From assembly GCA_948567375.1 (NCBI GenBank), contig OX419756.1, positions 34,362,333-34,426,332 on the forward strand: a stretch of DNA of 64,000 bases. Direction: 5' to 3'. This document shows, in pieces, positions 1-10,900 of the stretch. The number at the start of each line of letters is the position of its first letter. Positions within the stretch are counted from its first letter, which is position 1. A program made the position numbers and the translations under genes. The notes under the pieces were generated by a model that did not search any database, was not told where the DNA came from, and saw nothing but the letters and a program-made list of their open reading frames with translations. The stretch comes from Lunularia cruciata. Its lineage: Eukaryota > Streptophyta > Marchantiopsida > Lunulariales > Lunulariaceae.

Positions 1-2
1 GC

Positions 3-116
3 GTTGGAACCCAGTACGCAGATCTGTTGAAAGAGGAGGCTCACCACTTACGGGAGCAGCGTGTTGCAACCGAGAGCAAGATCAGAAGGGCAAGTTGGAA
101 CAACTACACGTACTAG
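3..116 (+). CDS. Possible terminal exon fragment of an unrecognised gene
   Basis: An open frame enters from the left edge of the window and stops with TAG at 114-116. It encodes about 37 residues rich in Glu, Leu, Arg and Lys (for example YADLLKEEAHHLREQR), which looks like an amphipathic helix or coiled coil and not like random translation. No family is recognised and no splice acceptor can be judged because the upstream sequence is missing. It could be the last coding exon of a plus-strand gene convergent with ELP4, or chance. Confidence 0.2.
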   Translation, partial: VGTQYADLLKEEAHHLREQRVATESKIRRASWNNYTY

Positions 117-1971
117 TAGTCTTCTGGACTTCTTCGTGCTGATGGCTCCTTCGGGAAGTCGTTTCCGAAGGAGCCTCCATCGTGAACAGGACTCTGACTG
201 TGTATTGTCTGGTCTACCTGTCAGTGAGGATCATCAAACAATGATGTCTCTCGCGTATGCCCCCGGGTAGGCTAGCCCCTTCCTCAGGGCCCCACTCTGC
301 AAGGTCATAATACCAACACTCAAGAGCATGCCCTAGTTCCAGTAAATTCTCGAGATTGCCGCCCTTTGCATCAAGGTTCAACGAGCTCAACGAAGCTCAA
401 GGGAATCAGCTCGAGAGGCACTCTATAACACGGGGTTCGAATCGCTCGGATCTTTGGCAGAGATGAAAGATAGCTGACATTGTTGCCACCACGCACATAG
501 GTATCAATGCTCTGGAGCAAAATTTTGTGAAAGCCACAAGACACCTTCAATACGCAGCAGTGCTGCAACGAGACTTGATTGATAAAGACACACCCCCGAA
601 CAGGGGTGTGTTGGGGTCTCCATGACCCATCGGCGAGACCCTAAAAGAACTTCTATCTAAAGTATATGATAGTCACTAGAAGCTCTCTCCGGTTATATAC
701 CAGTGGTGCCGTGGAGGGAAATACATAAATGTCGTCCTAATCAGCACATCCATGATATATCGTGGCAGTAGAAAATCCAACCAGGACTATCATTATCTGA
801 CAGGTGCAGTGAAGGATGGAGAACGCCCAAAGATGGAGCTGAAGAGACTCAAGACCGTCTCCCATGGAAATGAACTGCATATCTCTTTCATCCTGAACAC
901 AATCAATGGACCGCAGAGTTTGGGAGAAGAAAACGTCAGTGAGCATGAAGAGAGGAAAACCACAATCATGGCAGGTTTGCTGTCACAGCAGTGACTCGGA
1001 GCAGAGCAGAAGGAAACTAGCAAAAAGGGACCGAAGCGTAACAAGCAAGCTCATGCTCAAATATATTGATCAGTAGATTACAGCGGGATTAGCCAAATAC
1101 GTTCCAAACTGATCACTAAGGCAGATGAATCTTATAAAAGTAGAATCCACGAGAATGCAATTAAGCTCGAGAGAAGAGACAAAGAGACAAAGAACGTGAA
1201 AGATGGTGAAGGAACAAATGAAAAAGAATCGCAAAGGACTTGGTGTGGTAAAACTCAATAGAGAAGATCACGTAGTACAAATGGAACCCTCAAATTGACA
1301 GGTTTGCAAAGAGTTTGAACATAAAGTGCCCTGACTCACAGATCCCGGTGTTGTAAGGCTTACTCATCTGAATGAACTCAAACAATTTACTTAAAACAAG
1401 GGTACTTTCTATGGAGCTACCGCGGTGCAAAATCCTTCGCCCTACGCTCATATCCGCTCACGATCATGATGGACAACCTCCAGAACAAATACTTGAATGA
1501 TCCAAGCTTCGTGTTTCGAATCTCAATACTATTCTCGAGTTCTCACATCTTCCATCGGCGCTTCGCCATCAGTGGCCATCTTCATCTTTTCCCCCTTGAT
1601 GAAACGTTCGTGGCAGAAAGTTAAGAACCATTGGTGAACAGCAAACTAGAACACAAATATGTGCATGCTGTGGTAGAATGACATCGTTTGCTACAAAAAG
1701 AAGAAAGAAACAGCAAGGGTGACACTCTGAGAAAGACTGCCAGGTCGATGTTATACACGAATCTATATCAAACAACCTCAACCGCAAAGGACACAGAATG
1801 GAGTTTCATGTAGTTACCTTCATGGAGTGGCCAGATGCATCGTGTCTGATTACTTTTTATGAGTTTCCGTCAACATTGTGGTTCGTCGAGTTCTTAACAA
1901 ATATGTCAAGGAACTAGTGACGACAGATAACTCGTAGTGAAGTGATCAGCACCTTGCCATGTGCAACTGTG
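117..1971. other. Region downstream of ELP4 without a recognised gene
   Basis: This stretch should contain the 3' untranslated region and terminator of the minus-strand ELP4 gene at its right side. No protein domain, RNA gene or transposon was recognised. Short open frames here (for example 752-994 on the plus strand) show no family resemblance. One strong inverted repeat lies at 588-611. Confidence 0.4.
588..611. repeat. Perfect 9-bp inverted repeat (hairpin)
   Basis: ACACACCCC at 588-596 is followed, after a six-base loop, by its exact reverse complement GGGGTGTGT at 603-611. It lies about 1.4 kb beyond the ELP4 stop codon. A role is not known. Confidence 0.6.
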
Positions 1972-4900
1972 TCAAAAATCCAGCTGAGATGCAGCACTGG
2001 TAGGCTTTGCGCAAAGGAGCCCAGCTGCACCTCCTGACTGATCCCCAGAACCTGCATCGATTGGTGCCTGCTGTAGTTGTTCTAGAACCACTTTTCTCTT
2101 CTGCAGTACTTTTATGGCATACGACCCTGCTTCTGGAACTGACGGAACCTGGGAAAAAGCCATTCAGGACACCTCAACTACTTGCCAAACGACAAACCTT
2201 AGGACGCATTAGAAACGTTAGAAAACCATTCAAGTTCCAGTTCTCTCCCATCTTCATAGACAACGCCACTAAAACTTGCAAAAGTACATAGTGAGAAATT
2301 TCAAGGAAAACCTTGAAAAATCTAATAGTACGATCAAAGAGCAAAATCGGTGCTGCGTCTACTATCTAGGACTCAATTTGCAGTTCAAAAACATCTTCAT
2401 ACTATCAACTGCAAAGGTGACCCACGAAAGACCAGATGTATTGGTGATGAGAAGCAATCCAAACGGTGAGAATCTCAAATCCAAAACTCTAAAGTATTTC
2501 CGGCATGTACCAAGGTAAAGAAGCATGACTTACCTGTGTGTTTATTGAGGCGAGCTTGTGAACCCGAAGAAAACCCACCATATCCCTATAACCAGTCAGC
2601 ATGGCCTCCATCTCCTTGTCATCATCTGCGGATATGGTGATTTGCGTTTAATATACCACAGATAGTGATCGACCTGGTTAGCGAACATATATATATATAT
2701 ATAGAGGTATACGAGAACAGAAGCCGTGCCGAGAACAGAACAGAACATACGAGAACATACATATATATATCTATATATATAGAGAGGTAAATGAGAGCAG
2801 AAGCCGTTCGGGAACGGGTTATCCAGAACTCATGAAGTGCACAAGTGCACATATTCGATAAACAACATTTACATGAATTACAGTGCTAGTGTAGTATGAA
2901 AGCTTTAGTGTAAAATGCATCGGAAATAACCTACAGCAAAAGTATAGGTGCAAAAAAGTAACTTGTAGCAAAGGCATAAGTGCAAGAAATTGAGAACATA
3001 GTACTACTAATGGACAATAACGAACTTGAAATCGAGAGCAGCAAGGCCAACGTTGAAATTGAGAGCAGCAAGGCCAACGCGAGTGTGGGTTAGAGAGCTT
3101 GATGTAAGAGTTCACCAATAAAAAATAATGAAGTCAGAGAGCAGCAATGCAACCAAAAGCGAGAGGCATAGGAAACGTGCGATGTGCTGTAAGAGCCCGC
3201 CAGGATGCAGTTTTTATATATATATATATATATATATATAGTTGAGAAATCGGAGCAGAAGCCTTTCGGAGAACGGAGGCTCCAGAACCCACCAGGTATG
3301 GAACCGAGAACGTGCATATGAAGTGCATATGAAATGCATGCATGACCGTATGCAAATAGAAATGAATTAGATGTAAGTGAATCTAACATTACGAAGTGGA
3401 AGTAAGGACGTAATTGATACAGTTCATAAGTAGCAGCTGCAGAGAAATAGTATACATCATGGAAGAAGAATCAAGACACAAATGATTAAGCATCTGAAAT
3501 TGAAAGCAGAGGAGGACCGTCAAACAGAGGAACATCGAGCAAGGAGTAAAAGACAGAGCTTTACTTGAGGATAGGTGGAGTGGAACGAAATGGGAGAAGA
3601 GTGGATGGTGTCATGGCTGTGTTGGAGCGTGAGAGGACTGGATATCAGGAAATGAGAGCAGAAGGCGTTCAGAGAACAGGGGATCTAGAACCCATTAAGT
3701 GTACATGAAATGTAGATGAAAGATAAGTATGATATGAAATATAAACATGATATGAGGACATGAGAGCAGAACCCGTTTGAAGAACGGGGGATCCAGAACC
3801 CATTAAATGCATATGAACTGCAGATGAAATGTAAACATGATAAATGCAAAACGAGACGAGAATAGTAATTACGTAACGGAGATGAAGTGAATCTAACAGA
3901 TCGAATGTAAGGCGAAGCACAAACGTACTATAAATATTTCCTGATCAATAGCAGTAGAGAACTGTTATACATCATGTAATCGATAAGTGCTAAGTAAAGC
4001 ATGTAGCGAAATAGAGCACAACATGTAAACGAAGACCAACAGGCAAAATTTGAAGATTAAGTGTTCTGAAATCGGGAGACTGGGCAAAACTCAAGTATAG
4101 GAACCATGAAACAGATCAACACGTTTGGGGTGGAGCGAAGTGGAAGACGAGTGGGTGGTATCTTGGCTGAGATGGAGCGAAGCGTTAGAGGACTGGATAT
4201 TGTATATCGCAACAAGCACTGTGAACGCATGAGTCCTCAAAACACTAAACAGCTGAAGGAACATGATATAAACACGAAAATGGATATGAGAGGACAGAAG
4301 CTGTTCCTCGAACGGGAGATCCAGAACTCATTAAATGCATATGAAATGTAGATGAAATGGTAATAAAATGATGGGAGAACTGACTGAAAAGTACATGCGG
4401 ATAGGAGATGAAATCTAATTCATGAGAAGCATGTATTAACAAGCAACGACCATATTTAACTACATGTATAGAATGTGTGATGAGAAAACGAAGAGTCAAC
4501 TGATATAAATAAATCGCGAAGTGAGCGAATGTGAAACAATAGGAAATAAACGGAATGAATTGAGAGCAAGTTGGAAACCAAGACTAATAATGTACAAACA
4601 CTTGGAAACAAACTGAATGAATTCAATGCAGATTGTAGATGAGATTAATACAGAAATGTACAATCCCGTAAAATCCTCATCGCAACCTATCGCAAGGTGA
4701 ATGTAACGCAAAACATGTAAGGAAGTAGTAAACCATTTGTAAACTAGCCTTAGTTTACAAACCGATTAGCCCGACATTGACTTATCCACAGTTTATGAAT
4801 CGAACGTCTAGTAATTAAAACAAGAAGTCGAGGAAGTAAGGTTTTATGTCTAAGGTTGATCGAAACAATCCCAGGCTCGGGTATGAAAAAGTAAGTGCAA

Positions 4901-7900
4901 ATCTTCAAAGAATGTGGAAGTAGAGCAAAGCGTTAGGGGAATGGATATAGGTAGATGAGAGCAGACCCCATTCAAGGAACGGGTGATTCAAAACTCATTA
5001 AATGCATATGATCTGTAACCAAGATATATTTTATGCACAATGCGAGAATAGTGATCAATCCATAAAGTAGAATGCACAGAAATAATTGCAAATACAAATC
5101 GCAATTCGAAATAATTGCAAATTGAAATAATTGCAAATTACAAATCGAGAACAACATATTGGTATACGAGAACAGAAGCCGTTCCCAGAACAGAAGCCGT
5201 TCTGGGGACGGGTTATCCAGAACTCATTTAAGTGTAAATGATCGGTAAGTAAGATGTACTTGATTCACAATGCTAGTATAGTGAGAAATCCACAATGTAG
5301 AATGCATTGAATGTAACTTGAAGCAAACGCATAATTGAAACAAATTGACAATAACATATGGCTAACAGACTAGTAAACCACCATGAAATCGAGAACTCTA
5401 TGCAAACGACTGCGAGAAATAGGTAACACTATGTAAAAAACTGCCAGTAAGCAGTGCATGTACAATAAAAATAAAAAACGTGGGCTGTAGTCTGGTAGGA
5501 ACACTGTATACACCAGAGGTCCTATGAATCAGGCAAAGGGCGAAGGATAAATAATAAGGAGGGAATTAGCTGGGGAATGGAGGAGTGGAACAATGAAAGA
5601 GCTATAGGATAGGGTGGCTGCAGAAACCTGTCGAAGTGTAACAGGGTGACGAGAGCGAAGCGAAAAAGGACAGGATATAAAGTATATCACAACAAGCGCT
5701 ATGGACGCTGGAGTCCTGAGATGCTAAACAGCAAAGGGAAGCAGAAGATGGCCATAGTAAACCTTCATGAAAACACCTGCGACTTCATCAGTGCCGAAGT
5801 AGCTGAGCAATTGTCAGTACCCCTCATACCGAGTTTCTGCTCGAAAACTCATGAGTGCCAAGGCAAACTCAGTTGCTCCCCTAAAGTGCCGCTCAAAAGT
5901 AATGGGAATGTCAAAAAGAACAGAAGTGGAAGTGTGGAAAGCAAGGGCTAGCAGCACATACGTCAGTGCCGGAGTCTTAGCCACATAGTAAGGATCAGTC
6001 CAGAAAGAAAAGAATCCACATGAGTAAGATGAGGGAAGAAATCGAGACATACCTGATGGATCCCTGAAATCACAAACATTCATTAGTAGAGAGAAAGTCC
6101 AGGACACAACAATGAGAAAGAGTCAAGCAGAGGTTCGTTAGTTATATGCGAGTGGAGCAAGAAAACTGCAGAGCTGCATGGGAAGGAGACGAGTCAATGG
6201 GAAAAGCAGAGGTGAAGTGAATTAAGGTGAAGGTGAAGTATACAGTGTATATATGAATTCAGAAGTCAAGTAGGACTCCCAAACAACAGTATGGTATACA
6301 GGCCTCTGGGAACAACATATCGATCGAGAATCGAGAACAACATATATCTAAAGGAGTAGTAAACCACTTGAAATCGATGACAGCTATTCAAATGAATTCC
6401 AGAAATATAAAACATTGTGTACTTCACCATCAGTAAGGAGTGCATGAACGAAGAAAATGAAACTGAACGCTGGAGTCCGGTAGGAACACTGGAGACACTG
6501 GAGGTCAAAAGTTAGGTGTGAACCATGAAGCAGGCAAAGAGCGAGGGAAAAATAATAGGGAGGAGGGAATTAGCTGGGGAAGGGAGGAGTGGAACAATTC
6601 TGGAGCGTAGTGGATGGTGCTTCTGCAGAGACATATCGAAGTGGAACAGTGTAACGAGGGCAAAGCGAAAGAGGTAGGATATAGTATGCTGAGCGTAGGG
6701 GACGGTGCTTCTGCAGAGACATATCGAAGTGGAACAGTGTACCGAGGGCGCAGCGAAAGAGGATAGGATATGTAGGTATACAAGAACAGATGCCGTTCTG
6801 GGAACGGGTTATCCAGAACTCATGAGGTGTAAATGATAGGTAAGCAAGATGTACATGATACGCAACGCGAGAACAGTATTAATTCACTAGGGTAGAATGC
6901 ATGGAAGGTAAGCTACATGTAATGCTAGAGTAGTATTAAATCCCTAAGTTTGAATGCATCAAAGGTAACCTACAGCCATGGCATAATCGAAGCAAACACA
7001 TTGAAACACCTGCATATATAGAGAAGAAACATCATTAAATGAAAGGCGAAGTAAATGTCACTTGGGAAGTAAATGTCACTTGGAAACCAGTAGATAGCAA
7101 CACGTATATTTGAGATGCAGCCATCAAAGAAGTGTATGCCGACCTCCCATATGTAGAAAAAAAATACATCAGGAAGAAACGGCCAACTTTAACGGATGGA
7201 GAAAAACTGGTGTCAAGAGACAAGAAGTAATCTGTTACTATCGCGGGTCAAGGAAGATCTGAGTCAGGAAACTAAAATCGTAGAAGGTGTATGAGACAGA
7301 GCACTGGAAGTAGAAATCGCTCAGAGAACAAGGGAAGCCCAGCTAAGCAGCCGAGGACTGGATATTGATATATCACAGCAAGCGCTATGGACGCTTGAGT
7401 CCAGAGAAACCAAACAACTGAGGGAAGCAGAAGACTGCCATAGTACATCTCCATGAAAACACATGCGACTTCATCAGTGCCTCACACAGTACCAAAGTAG
7501 CTGAGCTAGAGTCAGTACCCCTCATACCGAGTTTCTGCTCAAAAACTCATGAGTGCCAATGCTCATGTCATGCTCATGAGGATAGGATATATAGGTATAC
7601 GAGAACAGATGCCGTTCTGGGAACGGGTTATCCAGAACTCATGAGGTGCACATGATCGATAAGCAAAATGTATATAATTGACAATGCTAGAATAGTGAGA
7701 AATCCATAAGGTAGAATGCATCGAATGTAACTTGAAGCAAAGCCATAATTGAAACAAATTGAGAATAACATATGGCTAACAGACTAGTAAACCACCATGA
7801 AATTGAGAACTCTATGCAAACAACTGCGAGAAATAGGTAATGCTATGTAAAAGACTGCCAGTAAGCAGTGCATGAACGATAAAAATAAAAAATGTGGGCT

Positions 7901-10900
7901 AGAGTCGGGTAGGAACACTGTATACACAAGAGGTCCCATGAATCAGGCAAAGAGCGAAGGAAAAATAATAAGGAGGGAATTAGCTGGGGAATGGAGGAGA
8001 GGAACAATTCGAGAGCTATAGGATGGTGTGGCTGCAGAAACCTGTCAAAGTGTAACAGGGTAAAGAGAGCGAGGCGAAAAAGGACAGGATATAAAGTATA
8101 TCACAACAAGCGCTATGGACGCTTGAGTCCTGAGATGCTAAACAGCAAAGGGGAAGCAGAAGGCAGCCATAGTAAACCTTCATGAAAACACCTGCGACTT
8201 CATCAGTGCCTCCCGCAGTGCCAAAGTAGCTGAGCAATTGTCAGTACCCCTCATACCGAGTTTCTGCTCAAAAACTCATGAGTGCCAAGGCAAACTTGGT
8301 TGCTCCCCTGAAGTGCCGCTCAAAAGTAATGGGAATGTCAAAAGGAACAGAGGTGGAAGTGTGGGAAGCAAGGGCAAGCAAAAGTGCAGGCACGCACTTA
8401 AGCGCTGGAGTCTTAGCCGTATAATCAGGATCAGTCCAGAAAGAAAAGAATCCACATGAGTAAGATGAGGGAAGAAATCAAGATATACCTGATGGATCCC
8501 TGAAATCACAAACATTCATTAGTAGAGAGAAAGTCCAGGACACAACAATGAGAAAGAGTCAAGCAGAGGTTCGCTAGTGATACGAGAGTGGAGCAAGAAA
8601 ACTTCAGCGCTGCACGGGAAGGGGATGAGTCAACTGAAGTGGGAAAAGCAGAGGTGAAGTGAATGAAGGGGAAGGTGAAGTATACAGTATATATATGAAT
8701 TCAGAAGTCAAGAAGGACTCCCAAACAACAGTATGGTATACAGGCCTCCGGGATATATAGGTATAAGAGAGCAGAAGCATGAATAGGTATAAGAGAGCAG
8801 AAGCATGATATTAGATATATTGGTAAATGAGAGCAGAAGAACGATATTAAATATATGAGGACAAAGCCTCTCGAGGAAAGGGGCAAACATGATATTGGAG
8901 TTATGAGGACAGAAGCCCAGAAGGGGGATCCGGAACTCATTAAATGCAAATGAAATGTAGATGAAATGGCAATAAAATGAAAGCAGAACTGACTGAGAAA
9001 CCTGCGAAAAGTAGATGAAATCTAGATCATAAAAAGCATGTATTGTCAAGTAACGCTCATATATAACTACATGTAGAGAAACCGTGCACCAATGTGTTCT
9101 GAGGAAACGAAGAATCATCTCATATCAAGAAATCTCGGAATAAGCGAATGTTAAACAATTGAAAACCAATGGAGAAAACCAATTGAATGGAGAACTAAAT
9201 TGATTGAAACCAAACCCGGGATTTTGGGTATGAAAAAGTCGACTGGAAATCCTTCTTAGAACGATTTCCACTCTGCTTTGAGTCCCCAAACAGGGGAAGC
9301 TTCCCCTGTTTGAGGAAGTAAATTAGAGTATGGCATTAGGGGACTGGATAGAGTATATCACTGCATGCACTATGGACGCATGAATCCTGAACCGCTGAAA
9401 CAGCCAGAGGAAGCAGAAGGTGGCCATAGAAAGCCTCCCCGATAGCGCTTACGACTCCATCAGTGCCAAACGTAGTGCCGGAACAGCTGAGCAAATGTCA
9501 GTATTCCTCAAACCGAGTTTTTGTTCGAAAGCTCATGAATGAATGCCAAGGCAAACATGATATGTGCAAATCGAGATGAGTGATAAATCAGTAAAGGAGA
9601 TGAAGTGACTCTAACAGATCGAATGTAAGGCAAAGCACAGACGTAATATAAATATTTCCTGATCAATAGCAGTAGAGAACTGTTATACATCATGTAATCG
9701 ATGAGCACTAAGCAAAGCATGTGGCGAAATAGAGCACAACATGTAATCGAAGACCTACAAGACTTGAAGGATTAAGTGATCTGAAACCGGAAGACTGGGC
9801 AGAACTCATGTACAGGAACCATGAAACAGATCAACAAATGTGGGCCGGAGCACTGGATATAGGAAAATGAGGACAGAACTCACTGAATGCAGATGAGATG
9901 CATGATATGGAATATATACAAAACATGTTCAAGTCGAAATTAGTAAAAAACCTGGAAAGGAGATGAAATGGATACACCTAATCGAATGTAAGCAGAAGTA
10001 AACTCAACCTAGCAACATCTAAAGAGCAACACCTGTAAACAAGTAGCATGCATCGAATAAACATTAACCGATAAACAGCACATGTATAGTAGTGAACACC
10101 ACGGGAAAATTGAAGACCAGACGAGCCAGATGAGAAAAATTCAGTTAAACTGAAGGCGGGAATCGAGTAGAACCCTTGAAATCGAAAGTCCGTGGAAGAT
10201 CCGTGAGACAGGCAGACAGGTATGCGAAAAAAGATGTAGAAGCCGGAGATAGTTGGAGTGGAGCGTGGTGTGAGAGAGGAGAGTAAGTAGTTACGGCTGA
10301 GGGAGAAATAGCAAGGAAATTGCAACAATAATTGGTTTGGTATGAAGAAAGCAGCGTGGAAATTGTTCAGAGAACAGGGAAGTAGAGCAAGGCATTAGAG
10401 GACCGGATACAGTATATCGCAGCATGTGCTATGAACACATGAGTCCTAAAACACCAAAAACACTAAAGGAAGCAGAGAGCGGTCATAGTAAACCTCCTCG
10501 AAAGCCCAACTTCATCAGTGCCAAACGCAGTGCTGACGTAGTTGAGCGAATGTCAGTACCCCTCAAACCGAGTTTCTGTTCAAGAGCTCATCAGTGCCAT
10601 GGCAAACTCGGTTGCTTCCCAAAGTGCCACTCCAAGCAATAACGTTGCTGTGGAAAATGTTAGGAAAAGAGAAGGCCGAAATCAAATGTGGACCTGCGAT
10701 GTCAACTGTAACCTATCCCAAATTACTAGGAACTGGAATGAATGAGTAGAATCAAGGGAAGAGTAGTAGAGTCAGAAATTCGAAAGATGGAGAAGGCTAA
10801 CAAGGCAAGGAAAAATTGTCTTAAGACACTGAACAACTGCAGGAAGGAGACCTAAGCCTCCACGAAAGCACATACGCCTTCATCAGTGCCTTACGCAGTG

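Larger units (their letters stand above)
2785..8955 (+). repeat. Dispersed GAACGG-hairpin repeat family, about 10 copies
   Basis: A unit of about 45-55 bp recurs near 2789, 3248, 3652, 3758, 4285, 4953, 5165, 6778, 7597 and 8918 in one orientation. Its consensus begins ATGAGAGCAGAAGCCGTTC, then has GGAACGGGTTATCCAGAACTC and often TTAAATGCATATGA. CCGTTC and GAACGG are inverted repeats around two or three bases, so each unit can form a small hairpin. Divergence among copies is moderate. Function unknown. Confidence 0.7.
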
